A DNA stretch of 64,000 nt from Planctomycetota bacterium (GTDB taxonomy: Bacteria > Planctomycetota > B15-G4 > SIAN01): the NCBI GenBank assembly GCA_028289345.1, contig JANQQL010000029.1, positions 19,684 through 83,683 of the forward strand. The letters are read 5' to 3'. The notes beneath the pieces are model-generated. The model was not told the origin of the DNA and made no database searches. It saw only the letters and a program-made list of their open reading frames with translations. Position 1 is the stretch's first letter. Every line of letters starts with the position of its first letter. A program made the translations under genes and the position numbers. Shown here piece by piece: positions 36,994-46,421 of the stretch.

Positions 36994-39900
36994 GTGACCG
37001 ACTTTGCTTTCTCGCGGAAGCTGATCGTCACCGTCGCGACGATCGGCTTTCTGACACTCGCATCCACGCTCAACGCCCACGAGAACTTTTCGCTGCGCAT
37101 CAACTGTGGGGGAACCGACTACGTCGACACGTTTGGCAACACCTGGATGAGTGACACATACTTTTCCGGGTCGTCCAACTCCCACAGCGTGAGCTTGAAC
37201 ATCGCGAGTACCGGTGATGATCCGCTGTACCGGGTCTCTCGGGTGGGACGCCCTTTCTTCTATGACATCCCGCTGGAGAACGCGACTTACTCGCTCACGC
37301 TGCACTTCGCCGAGAACCAAGCCACCTTTCCCGGCACCCGCGTGTTCGACGTCTTCGCGGAGGGCGTCGAGATCATCACGGACCTGGACATCATTGCGGA
37401 AGTCGGCACCTTGACGGCGATGACCCGTCAGATGGATGTCACGGTTTCCGATGGAACCCTCGACCTCGACTTCGTCGGCAACATCGGAACTTGCCTGATC
37501 TCCGGGATCGAGATTGTCGACTTGGAATCCGGGCATCCGTTCTTGCACGTCGTGACGGACACGCCCTCACTGATGGTCGATTACGACGACGATGGAATCG
37601 TCGCGGTGGAGTTACGCGGGGACGAGTCCCACACCCACGAGATTGGCCACGTGCTGACTTCCCATACCTGGACCACCCAGGTGCCCGGCCCCGCCACTCC
37701 GGGCGGCGGTGGAAGCATGGTGGACCGAGTCCTCGGCTCCGGTCAGACCATCACTTGCGAGCTGACGCCGGGCCCCCACCCCATCACTCTGACGATCGAA
37801 GACGACAACATTCCCGCGGAAACCCTCTCGGGGACGGTCAATCTTCCGGTGTATCGCCCCCATCGAGTCGGCGGAGTGTTCGCCCGCTACTTCACTCGCT
37901 CGGCAGGCCCTGGAAAACGCCAGCAGAGGCAGGAGTTCGTCGAGGTTTTAGAAGGGCTGAAGGTCGAACCCAACGGCAATCAGATCGGCGGCTCGCCGTT
38001 GACCGTGGACACTCGCGTCGTCATGGAAGGCAATCTGGAGATCACCACGGCGGGGAGTTACCAGTTCCAGCTCTTGGGAGGAAGCTCCGGGGTCGTGTCC
38101 TTGAACGGGGCCCGAGTTCAAGGGGCACGGTTCCTCGACGTCGGCGATCACTCGATCCGGGTCATCGCGATGGTGAACTCCGCTGCGGATCTGCCGCTGG
38201 AGGTGGAAATCGCCGTGGACGGAGGGGGGTTCTCTTCCGTGTCCGCCGCCGACCTTCATCATGACCAGCGAGAGCTTCGTCCATTCATCAACACGGCCAG
38301 CCAATCCGGATCGGAATTTGGCGGAGAACTCATCACGTTGACCGGTTGGGGGTTCTTCCCGCCAGAGTCGCTGATGGTGCGATGGGGCAACCAGGTCCTC
38401 ATGGAGCCGGATCTCACCATCGGACAGAACGAGATCACATTTCTTTCCCCTGCCGGAACCGGAACCCTCAACCTCTCGATCGAAACCACTCAAGGGCAAA
38501 GCAACTCGCGACCGTACACCTTCATCGCCAACCAGGCCCCCATCGTCTTCAACACCACGACTCTCGACAATCTGTCCAATCCGACTCGAGCGGCATGGGG
38601 ACCCGATGGACGACTGTACGTGGGAACACTGGACGGTGCTCTGAAGATTTACACCTTCGATGAGGATTGGGCCATCACCCACAGCCAGACCGTGACCACC
38701 ATCCAGGCACTCTCGAATCCAGAGATTCTCGGATTGGCCTTCAACCCTTTGGATCCTCCAACCCCGCCCAAGATCTACATCGCTCACTGCGAGCTGTTCG
38801 CCCACAACGGGGGCGACTGCTTTGTCGGGGCATCGCCCTACAACGGCCAGGTGTCAACTCTGGAAGGCCCGAACTTCGACACGGTCACTCCCGTCATCAC
38901 CAATTTGCCGGTTTCCAATCATGACCATGGCATCAACGAGCTTCTGTTCGACAACCATGGCGACCTGTTCCTGGCGAGCGGTGGCAACACCAATGCTGGA
39001 ATCGACAAGTGCACGAGTGGCGGGCTGAAAGAATCTCCGCTGACCGGCGGAATCTTGTGGGCGCCGATGTCGGACCCCTTGTTCAACGGGGCGATCCAGT
39101 ACTACGAGACCGGCACCGACCCCCAAGTGATCAACAACGATCAGGTGTTCGGAGACATCGTCTCGGTCGTGAACGGAGTGACCGTGTATCCCTTTGCTAT
39201 GGGAGTCCGCAATTCGTTCGGGATGGTGCTGACCACGGACGAGGGACTGTATTGCACGGACAACGGCCCGAACAGCGGATTCGGAGTGGCATCCCTGTCG
39301 GCCACGACCCAAGGCAGCATCGCTCCGCAGGACGATGACGAGTTGCTGCGCCCAGTGCAGGGCGGGTACTACGGTCACCCCAACCGCAATTATGGACGCA
39401 CTTTCGACTACGCCAACGTGTACCGCGGGGCCGGTGCTCCGCCAGTCGTCGGAGAGTACATCGCGCCCTTGCTGACCCACGCATCTTCGATCAATGGCGT
39501 CTTCCAGTATCGCGCCTCGACCTTTGGAAACGCCATGCGGAATGATCTGGTGTTCCAGAAATGGAACGGCGAAATGACCCGGGTCGAGCTGGCGAGCGAC
39601 GGCATGTCTGTCGTGACTTCCGAAACGATCAACAATTCCCCGGACGGACTGGACGCACTGCAGGGACCGGGAGGGGTGATCCTGAGCGTCGACTATTCCG
39701 GGGACAAGCTGCTGATTGCCGAACCCACCGATGCCGCCATCAATGGCCTGACCGCCTACGACATCTTTCCGTGGCGCGCCCTTGCGGACGGCACCGTGCC
39801 GTTCGTGATCGGCGGTGAAAACTTCGGATCCTTGTCCGACATGGTGGTGACCATTGGAGGACAGACGGCGGTCCTTACTTCCGTGACCAGCAAGCGCCTC

Positions 39901-40935
39901 CACGGCTTCATCCCCTCTCACCCGATGCCCTCGGCTGATCTTCTAGATGTGGTGGTGCAAAACACGTCCACCGCCGAAACCGAAATGCTGCTCGACTCCT
40001 TCCGCTATGTCTTCGAGCCAGGGGACGGCGCGGGGGCCTGGGAAAGCGAAACCACCATGCCCGCCGATCTGGCGGAAGTCGCCGCGGCCGCAGTCTCCGG
40101 GGTGATCTATGTCTTCGGCTCTGAAAACCCTGACACATTCGCTTACGATCTCTCGACCAAGACGTGGTCTACCAGTCGAGCCCAGCGCCCCTTCCTCGGC
40201 GACCATCACTCGGCAGAAGTCATTGGTCACCGGGTCTACCTGCTTGGTGGACTGGAAGCGTCCGAAGGCAGATTGCAGATCTACGACCCGCTCCTCGACC
40301 AATGGACCCTAGGTGCCCCCATTCCCTTCGCCACGGGCTCTGCGTCCACCGCCGTCATCGATGGCAAGATCTACGTCGCCGGCGGATTCGTCAACAACTC
40401 CACCGTGACCGATGCCGCGGTCTACGACCCGGAGCTCAACTCCTGGTCCACCATCGCAAGCATGCCCGTGGGTCGTAACCATGCCGCGTCTGGCACCGAT
40501 GGAGAAAAGCTCTACGTGTTTGGCGGGCGAGGCCCGGGAAGTGGCAACTTCAACACCACCGCGATCGGCTTCGACGACGTGATGATCTACGACCCCGTCA
40601 CCGACCAGTGGGAAGCCAGCTTCGATGTCGGTTCCACCATTCCTCCCGTGCCCCAGAAGCGAGGCGGCATGGGCAAGGCCCCCTACTTCCGCGGTGAGTT
40701 CTATGTCATGGGCGGGGAAACGACCAGCCAAGGCACGGGCCAAGTTGCCGGCAACGTCTACGACCGCGTGGACGTCTACGACCCGATTCAGCAAACCTGG
40801 CGACTGGACACTGCGATGCCCAATCCACGGCACGGGATCTACCCGATTCTTTGCGACCGGAAGATCTACGTAATTTCGGGCGGGGTGGTGGCGTCGATTT
40901 CCTCATCGGACATCGTGGACGTGTTTCGGCACTAA
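36994..40935 (+). CDS. Giant secreted protein: malectin, PA14-like, TIG, glucose-dehydrogenase-like propeller, kelch
   Basis: GTG at 36994, seven bases behind AAGGGG, opens a signal peptide (KLIVTVATIGFLTLAST). Domain order in 1313 residues: malectin (about 28-180, LRINCGGTDYVDTFGNTW); an Ig-like stretch; PA14-like (290-415, YFTRSAG to YQFQLLGGSSGVVSLNG); IPT/TIG (430-510, LITLTGWGFFPPESLMVRWG); a six-bladed sorbosone/glucose dehydrogenase-like propeller (520-915, TRAAWGPDGRLYVGTLDG, LLFDNHGDLFLASGG); a second TIG (930-1005); and kelch repeats (1014-1313, KIYVAGGFVNNS, LYVFGGRGPG). Sugar-binding and beta-propeller parts suggest binding or oxidation of glycans at the surface. It stands as a single-gene unit. 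Confidence 0.85.
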   Translation: MTDFAFSRKLIVTVATIGFLTLASTLNAHENFSLRINCGGTDYVDTFGNTWMSDTYFSGSSNSHSVSLNIASTGDDPLYRVSRVGRPFFYDIPLENATYSLTLHFAENQATFPGTRVFDVFAEGVEIITDLDIIAEVGTLTAMTRQMDVTVSDGTLDLDFVGNIGTCLISGIEIVDLESGHPFLHVVTDTPSLMVDYDDDGIVAVELRGDESHTHEIGHVLTSHTWTTQVPGPATPGGGGSMVDRVLGSGQTITCELTPGPHPITLTIEDDNIPAETLSGTVNLPVYRPHRVGGVFARYFTRSAGPGKRQQRQEFVEVLEGLKVEPNGNQIGGSPLTVDTRVVMEGNLEITTAGSYQFQLLGGSSGVVSLNGARVQGARFLDVGDHSIRVIAMVNSAADLPLEVEIAVDGGGFSSVSAADLHHDQRELRPFINTASQSGSEFGGELITLTGWGFFPPESLMVRWGNQVLMEPDLTIGQNEITFLSPAGTGTLNLSIETTQGQSNSRPYTFIANQAPIVFNTTTLDNLSNPTRAAWGPDGRLYVGTLDGALKIYTFDEDWAITHSQTVTTIQALSNPEILGLAFNPLDPPTPPKIYIAHCELFAHNGGDCFVGASPYNGQVSTLEGPNFDTVTPVITNLPVSNHDHGINELLFDNHGDLFLASGGNTNAGIDKCTSGGLKESPLTGGILWAPMSDPLFNGAIQYYETGTDPQVINNDQVFGDIVSVVNGVTVYPFAMGVRNSFGMVLTTDEGLYCTDNGPNSGFGVASLSATTQGSIAPQDDDELLRPVQGGYYGHPNRNYGRTFDYANVYRGAGAPPVVGEYIAPLLTHASSINGVFQYRASTFGNAMRNDLVFQKWNGEMTRVELASDGMSVVTSETINNSPDGLDALQGPGGVILSVDYSGDKLLIAEPTDAAINGLTAYDIFPWRALADGTVPFVIGGENFGSLSDMVVTIGGQTAVLTSVTSKRLHGFIPSHPMPSADLLDVVVQNTSTAETEMLLDSFRYVFEPGDGAGAWESETTMPADLAEVAAAAVSGVIYVFGSENPDTFAYDLSTKTWSTSRAQRPFLGDHHSAEVIGHRVYLLGGLEASEGRLQIYDPLLDQWTLGAPIPFATGSASTAVIDGKIYVAGGFVNNSTVTDAAVYDPELNSWSTIASMPVGRNHAASGTDGEKLYVFGGRGPGSGNFNTTAIGFDDVMIYDPVTDQWEASFDVGSTIPPVPQKRGGMGKAPYFRGEFYVMGGETTSQGTGQVAGNVYDRVDVYDPIQQTWRLDTAMPNPRHGIYPILCDRKIYVISGGVVASISSSDIVDVFRH

Positions 40936-40948
40936 GTCAGGCTCGCGC

Positions 40949-40971
40949 GGGAGTCCGAGGTCGCGACTCCC
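40949..40971 (+). terminator. Possible terminator after the malectin/kelch gene
   Basis: GGGAGTC and GACTCCC form a 7-bp stem with a 9-base loop, 14 bases after the stop at 40935. No T tract. Confidence 0.4.
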
Positions 40972-41093
40972 CTCGAATGTAACGTGCATGTCACAGGCGT
41001 AGAGATTTCCGACCGCGGGGAACACGGCTGCCAGTAGTCTCGAAGAGACTGGCCAAGTCGCCCTCCGAGATCCGAATCATCCAAGAGACGCCC

Positions 41094-42002
41094 ATGACTC
41101 GATCCCGCTCCCCGTTCTTCCACGCTGTGTTTCTCTGGACAACCACTTCCGCCGCTTGTGTTGCGCAGACGACGAACCCACCGTCAACACCCCAGCTTCC
41201 ACCGGAACCGCGTGCGGCCAAGGCAGCGCGGATCGACGAAGATCCCGAAGAGCCGGCTCTGTTGGCGAATGACCGGCCGACGGACGAAGCACTGTTCGCG
41301 GACCTGCTCGACAATCACTGGGACCGGATCTTTCCCAACGGCGACAGAAACGTCGGCGGTCCGCAGTTCTTCAAATACATCTACGAGCAGCTCGCAACCA
41401 GCCATGACTTTTTCCAGCGATACAACCGATTCTACTGCGGGGTGAGCGGCGCCATCGTTCGTCCGAGCGATGGAAACGAGTACGAACTGGTCAAGGTCAA
41501 AGACGATGGCGGGAGTTGCGTGGTGGGCAAGTACTACCGATGCTGCTGGCCGTGCGCGTGCGACATCATGAAGTACGCCCGTGTCGAGCAAGCGGCCATT
41601 CGCCTCCCGAATGATCCAAGCGACCGCGAGGAAACCTATTGGGTGCTGACGATCGGGGATCCCTGCCATCAATGCCCCTCCTCCCCTTGCCCAGACCTTC
41701 CCCCCGAAGTGACCACCTACGAGTGCCTGGACAACGTGACCTCCAACGGCTTGAGGGTCCGTGCGGGACGACTCACGAGCGGCCCCGGACGCTTGGTCTT
41801 TGCACTCCTCCATGACGCAGTCCCCGCGGACCAGGTCGACGAAGCCACCTTGGCGGCCCTCATGACCCAGTGTGCTCCGAGGATCCACGCTTCTCCCAAA
41901 GAGCTCGAGACCATGGGAGGCATGGGAAACACATTCGTGGACGTCGCCCGCATCAACTCGGACGAGACCTTCCTCGACACCTTGGAAGACCTTTGCGAAT
42001 AG
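41094..42002 (+). CDS. Secreted cysteine-rich protein of unknown function
   Basis: The start at 41094 opens a signal peptide (FFHAVFLWTTTSAACVAQ) followed by a Pro-rich linker. Of 302 residues, about 60-200 form a cysteine-rich domain with striking motifs: FYCGVSGAIVRP, YYRCCWPCACDIMKYA and CHQCPSSPCPDLP. A Trp-Val-Leu-Thr-Ile strand (EETYWVLTIGDPC) links them. The paired cysteines could form disulfides or bind metal. I do not recognise the family. It is not obviously in an operon; the sigma-factor gene starts 307 bases later. Confidence 0.68.
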   Translation: MTRSRSPFFHAVFLWTTTSAACVAQTTNPPSTPQLPPEPRAAKAARIDEDPEEPALLANDRPTDEALFADLLDNHWDRIFPNGDRNVGGPQFFKYIYEQLATSHDFFQRYNRFYCGVSGAIVRPSDGNEYELVKVKDDGGSCVVGKYYRCCWPCACDIMKYARVEQAAIRLPNDPSDREETYWVLTIGDPCHQCPSSPCPDLPPEVTTYECLDNVTSNGLRVRAGRLTSGPGRLVFALLHDAVPADQVDEATLAALMTQCAPRIHASPKELETMGGMGNTFVDVARINSDETFLDTLEDLCE

Positions 42003-42309
42003 CTTGGACGGTATTCTTCGCGGGCGAGCCCCGCGGTGGCGAGCAAATCCCGAAGCGCGCACACGAGGAGACGCGCGGGCAAGGAACTCGCTGAAATGCC
42101 CCCCGCACGAACTGTCCCGGCGCGGGAAGAGGTTTCTTGAAACTGTATTTCCATTCTCGGTTATCGTTGGAGGGAACGATGGAGCCATTCGCGCGACGAT
42201 CCCGGGCGATCGACCCGGCTCCGATCTCAAGACTGTCCAATGCGCACGGTTTCCCATCGGACAGCAATACCACTGAGTGGATGTTCGAGCACACTGGGAG
42301 CGCTTCCTC
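42003..42309. other. Intergenic stretch upstream of the second ECF sigma gene
   Basis: This 307-base region lies between the cysteine-rich gene and the ECF sigma gene on the same strand. The sigma-gene promoter should be here. I see no defensible boxes or repeats. Confidence 0.4.
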
Positions 42310-42978
42310 ATGGGGGTCGGCCGGTCGGAGAATCTTGGGCCAGGCGAAAGCCCCCGCGAAACACGATCGCGAGACGAGACTTCGATCCACACCGAACGTG
42401 CGATCCAAGGCGATCGCAAGAGCCTCGACTGGCTCGTGGAGCGATTCACACCGACCTTGAGGGCATGGGCTCGCGCGCGTGCGCGACGCCTCCTTGCTTC
42501 CGACCCCTCGCGGCTCGACGACATCGTCCAGGAGACCTGGGTTCGAGTCTTGCCGAAGCTGTCTGAATTGAAACCTCGAAATGACCGTTACGGACCGGTG
42601 TTGATCAAGTTCGCGACGACGGTGCTGAAGAACCTGATTCTCTCCTCCATCGAGAGGCCGGCACGCGAGCAGGCCACGGAACTCCTCGACTTGACCTCCC
42701 GGGGCGAGTCTTCGGCGGGTACAAGACTTGCACGACGAGAGGAGGCGGATCTTCTCTATCACGTTCTCCAGAAGCTCGAACCGCGCAAGCGCCAAGTCGT
42801 GCTGCTTTTCGGGCTCGAGCAACGCTCGCAGAAGGAAGTTGCCAGGCGACTAGGGATCGAGCCCGGACATGTTGGAGTCCTCTACAGCCGTGCTCGTAAA
42901 GAACTCAAGTACCACTTGTTCCGATCGATCGCTGCGGACGAGCCGGCTTCGGGCAAAGACCTCTTGGAGTTTCTGTAA
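42310..42978 (+). CDS. ECF-family RNA polymerase sigma factor
   Basis: ATG at 42310 lies about nine bases behind GGGAG; an in-frame GTG at 42277 could add 11 residues. The 222-residue product has a short charged leader, then sigma region 2 (DWLVERFTPTLRAWARARAR, DDIVQETWVRVLPKL) and region 4 (LEPRKRQVVLLFGLEQRSQ with a helix-turn-helix EVARRLGIEPGHVGVLYSRA). No anti-sigma gene is present. The Ser/Thr kinase follows on the same strand within 80 bases, which suggests the same sigma-kinase logic as at 21.7-25.1 kb, with a different sigma subfamily. Confidence 0.9.
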   Translation: MGVGRSENLGPGESPRETRSRDETSIHTERAIQGDRKSLDWLVERFTPTLRAWARARARRLLASDPSRLDDIVQETWVRVLPKLSELKPRNDRYGPVLIKFATTVLKNLILSSIERPAREQATELLDLTSRGESSAGTRLARREEADLLYHVLQKLEPRKRQVVLLFGLEQRSQKEVARRLGIEPGHVGVLYSRARKELKYHLFRSIAADEPASGKDLLEFL

Positions 42979-43056
42979 TCTTCCACGGATCAATGCGTTC
43001 CCATCAGTGGGATGCCCTCGGCCGATGATGGAACGATGAAGCGGGAGCAATTCGTC

Positions 43057-45663
43057 ATGAGCGGATCCGACGAAAAACTCGGACGTGAGCTGTCGCTCAA
43101 GGCTTTCGAGGGCTTCCTCGATCATCACGATCCTGCGGATGAAGAAGCCTTCGAAGCCCTTTGTCAGGAGAACCCACAAATCGCGATTCCGCTGCGGGTG
43201 CTCCGTGAACGCTGGATCCAGCTGGCAAGCCCTTTCCTCGAAGCTCTCGACGGGCGAGCCGATCCGGACGGTGAGTCCATGTCGGAAGTGTTCGAGCAAA
43301 GCTCGGGAATCGTCGGCGCCGAGTGCCCCCCGGCATTCTGGAGGCGTTTCCTCGAGCTTCAGGAGGAGCGCTTCCACTACCGCATTGTCGACGAGGTTGA
43401 TCGCGGCGGCATGGGAAAGATTCTGCGCGTCTTGGATCCGATTCTGGGTCGCCCTCTTGCGATGAAGGTCATTCGCACGCGCCCGGAATCGCAAGCTCAT
43501 CCCGGCTCCCCCGCTTGGTTGCATTCAGCAAGCGCGGCACGCTTTCTTCTGGAAGCACAGGTCAACAGCCAGCTCGATCACCCCGGCGTCATTCCCGTCC
43601 ACGAACTCGGCGTCGACCCCAAAGGGCAACCCTACTTCACCATGCCGCTCGTCGAGGGTCAAACTCTCGACCTCGTGATCCAGCTCTCCCATCAAGTCGA
43701 CTCCGAGTGGGATCAGATGCGCGTGCTCGGCGTGCTGATCAAGGTGTGCGAGACCATGGCGTATTCGCACTCTCGCGGCGTGATCCACCGGGACCTCAAG
43801 CCACGCAACGTCATGGTCGGCCCCTTCGGCGAGACCTATGTCGTGGACTGGGGTCTGGCACGCGTCGAGTCCTCAGCTGGCGAAGTGTCCAAGGAATCCG
43901 AGGCCCTGCGCGACAGATCGCGACAGGTACTTCGACCGTCCGGGGATGGCCCACTGACCATGGACGACACGGTCGTCGGAACTCCGTCCTACATGTCCCC
44001 GGAGCAAGCGCGTGGGACAAGCGACTGCGCCACAGCGCTTTCTGACATCTACTCCCTCGGTGCCATTCTCTATGAGACTTTGACCGGGCGCCCGCCTTAC
44101 TCAGATCAGGGAGTTGATCGCTCGAATGCAGAGCGGATTGCAAGTGTCCAGGCCGGCCCGCCGACACCCGTCCGCGAACTGATGGCCAGCGCACCCCGAG
44201 AGCTCGTCTCCATCTGCGAAAAGGCAATGAGCCGCGAACCGGCGAATCGACAATCGAGCATGAGAGACATCGCAAGCCAGCTCGAGGCATACCGGGTGAA
44301 CCGCCCCGTCGAAGACTATTCGAGCAGTCCGATTTACCTCCTGAGGCTTGCTCTGCAGCGCAACCGAACGCTCGCCGCGACGGTCGCGGTCGCTCTGCTC
44401 GTCGTCGCCGGCGTTGGCGTCGCATTGATCCGGTCCCTCGGGCGCGAGGTTGCGGCCCAAACCGAGCTCATCGATACCTTTCGCGTGCCTCGCCTCCTCG
44501 CGGAGGCGGAGCAACTCTACCCCTTGACCCCAGACACGGTGCCGCGCATGGAGGAGTGGTTGACTCGCTGTGAGGAACCGCTGTCCCATTTGTCCGAGTA
44601 CGAATCCGACTCGGCGGACGCGCCCACCCAAGGCAACTCAGACACCGGCAACCGAGACCGAATCCTTGCGGAGCTTCGTGAACTGCAGAAGCTCAAGAAG
44701 GAAGTTCAAGATCGCGCCGAACGTGCACGCCAGCTTCCAAGCGTCACGATTGAAGAGGTCCGGGATCGCTGGGAGGATGCGATGGAAGACATTCAGCTCA
44801 TCCCCCACTACCAAGGGATCGTGCTCACTCCCCAGCTCGGTTTGATCCCGTTGGAACCCAACCCGGAAACGGACCTGTGGGAGTTCTGGCATGTCAACAG
44901 CGGTGCGAAGCCCGACCGGAACGGCGGATCTGGACGCTACTTGCTCTCTGAAGAGAGCGGCATCGTGCTCGTCCTGCTTCCCGTTCCCGATCCATCTCGC
45001 AAGCTCCCCACGGGCGCCGAGCCTCCCACGGAAACTTTCTTCGTCTCCAAGTTTGAGTCAACCCAAGGGCAGTGGAGTCGGACCATGGGGTTCAACTCCT
45101 CTTTCTACATCGCCGGGCACGATTTGAGAGTCGGCGAACGCATCCACCTGCTCCACCCGGTGGAGAACATCACCTGGAATGAAGCCTATCAATTCGCCGC
45201 ACGCCTGGATCTCGAGTTACCGACGGCGCGCCAATGGGAGTACGCGGCCAGCGGAGGCACGGAGTCCGTATTCGTCTTCGGCCCCACGGAGGCCTCGATC
45301 CCCAACACCGAGAACATCAAGGACCGGTCCTTCCAGCAGGCCTCCGCGGCGGCCGTGAGGGATCGCACTCCGACGCCCTTCGACGACGGATTCACCGGAC
45401 ACGCTCCGGTCGGAACCTTTCAGCCAAATCCCTACGGACTTTTCGACGTCCTGGGGAACGTCTCCGAGTGGTGCACAGACAAGACCATCCACTCACCTGA
45501 GACAGTGGGCGGAGTGGAGCGCGAGCGCCATCGATTCGCCATGCGTGGAGGGAACTACACATTCAACGCGGATCGCTGCACTCTCAACTACACGGATCAT
45601 CGCCAGCCCAAGGACTCTTTTGCGACGGTCGGGGTGAGGCTCGTCCGGCGAATCCGTCCCTGA
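43057..45663 (+). CDS. Membrane Ser/Thr protein kinase with C-terminal FGE-sulfatase-like domain
   Basis: ATG at 43057 is chosen because GGAG lies nine bases upstream; in-frame ATGs at 43012 and 43036 are possible. The 868-residue protein has a kinase domain (about 105-405) with DRGGMGKILRVLD, LAMKVIR, HRDLKPRN with D246, DWGLARV in place of DFG, and SPEQARG. A membrane helix lies at about 436-458 (TVAVALLVVAGVGVALI). A helical linker is followed by an FGE-sulfatase domain (about 635-868: FVSKFESTQGQW, LPTARQWEYAASGG, GNVSEWC, RGGNYTF). One of the two FGE copper-binding cysteines is replaced by F836, so it is probably a binding or sensing domain. Confidence 0.9.
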   Translation: MSGSDEKLGRELSLKAFEGFLDHHDPADEEAFEALCQENPQIAIPLRVLRERWIQLASPFLEALDGRADPDGESMSEVFEQSSGIVGAECPPAFWRRFLELQEERFHYRIVDEVDRGGMGKILRVLDPILGRPLAMKVIRTRPESQAHPGSPAWLHSASAARFLLEAQVNSQLDHPGVIPVHELGVDPKGQPYFTMPLVEGQTLDLVIQLSHQVDSEWDQMRVLGVLIKVCETMAYSHSRGVIHRDLKPRNVMVGPFGETYVVDWGLARVESSAGEVSKESEALRDRSRQVLRPSGDGPLTMDDTVVGTPSYMSPEQARGTSDCATALSDIYSLGAILYETLTGRPPYSDQGVDRSNAERIASVQAGPPTPVRELMASAPRELVSICEKAMSREPANRQSSMRDIASQLEAYRVNRPVEDYSSSPIYLLRLALQRNRTLAATVAVALLVVAGVGVALIRSLGREVAAQTELIDTFRVPRLLAEAEQLYPLTPDTVPRMEEWLTRCEEPLSHLSEYESDSADAPTQGNSDTGNRDRILAELRELQKLKKEVQDRAERARQLPSVTIEEVRDRWEDAMEDIQLIPHYQGIVLTPQLGLIPLEPNPETDLWEFWHVNSGAKPDRNGGSGRYLLSEESGIVLVLLPVPDPSRKLPTGAEPPTETFFVSKFESTQGQWSRTMGFNSSFYIAGHDLRVGERIHLLHPVENITWNEAYQFAARLDLELPTARQWEYAASGGTESVFVFGPTEASIPNTENIKDRSFQQASAAAVRDRTPTPFDDGFTGHAPVGTFQPNPYGLFDVLGNVSEWCTDKTIHSPETVGGVERERHRFAMRGGNYTFNADRCTLNYTDHRQPKDSFATVGVRLVRRIRP

Positions 45664-45680
45664 GTCGTTCCCCAAGCGAT

Positions 45681-46055
45681 CTATACCTCGTCGTTGTTGT
45701 CGTCGTCGTCATCCTGATCCTCCCGGATGCCGCGGCGCACCGGAAGCTCCGGCGTGTGGGGAGGCACAGGCGGAGCCGACTCACTTGCCAAGAACACCGT
45801 GACGGACAAGGTGGGTGAGTTCTCGCTGCCGGCCGCCGGGCGCTGCCGAATCACGCGCCCTTCGGCGGGACCAACGATGCAAAGCACCGTGCCCGGCAGA
45901 CAGGCCTGCACGTCGCCGAGCTTGAGCCCGACGAGATCAGGGACCTGCCTCGGGATGCCCAGCGATCGCTCTAGCCGAGCAACTCGTTCCGTGAAATCGT
46001 CTGGCATCGCTGCATCTGAGGCACATTGGTGCTCGCGGGTCTGGTTGAGCTTCAT
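45681..46055 (-). CDS. Small PASTA-domain protein with acidic tail
   Basis: ATG at 46055 lies behind AAGGAC. The 124-residue product has no signal peptide or membrane helix. Residues 20-35 form a short helix (FTERVARLERSLGI). A single PASTA domain follows: VPDLVGLKLGDVQACLPGTV, then RVIRQRPAAGSENSPTLSV. The C-terminus is Pro-rich and ends in an acidic stretch (EDQDDDDDNNDEV). PASTA domains usually sit outside Ser/Thr kinases and bind muropeptides, so a free cytoplasmic copy next to a kinase gene is unusual. It is convergent with the kinase (17 bases apart) and divergent from the subtilase. Confidence 0.68.
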   Translation of the reverse strand: MKLNQTREHQCASDAAMPDDFTERVARLERSLGIPRQVPDLVGLKLGDVQACLPGTVLCIVGPAEGRVIRQRPAAGSENSPTLSVTVFLASESAPPVPPHTPELPVRRGIREDQDDDDDNNDEV

Positions 46056-46421
46056 CTGGGCCGTCCTTTCGAAACTGTGTCTTGCCTGAAGGGGATGGAA
46101 GCAATCGCAAAGCGATGTCGACAGCGGCGCAGTGGACTCGAATCAGATTGCGCCCGTTGGAGGAGAACTGATTCACTGTCGCGATATTACAGAAAACCTC
46201 AAACCCGCATCGCGTCAATCCCGCGCCGAACCGGCCATCGGCGGTAGGGACGATCGGTCTGAGAAAGAAAATCGATTTGACCGTAATGAATCGGCCTCGA
46301 GCCGCTTCTTGATTCGTGTGCAGGGTGGAAACGACCGGCGCTGCCGACGATCTCACCTTGAGCCGCGTGCACGACCAAATCGTTTTTCGGATCTCGACGC
46401 CTGACCGAAGGATCGAAGCTC
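46056..46421. other. Intergenic region between divergent PASTA and subtilase genes
   Basis: This 366-base spacer should hold promoters for the PASTA gene and the subtilase-VWA gene. No convincing boxes, hairpins or coding sequence were recognised. Confidence 0.4.
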
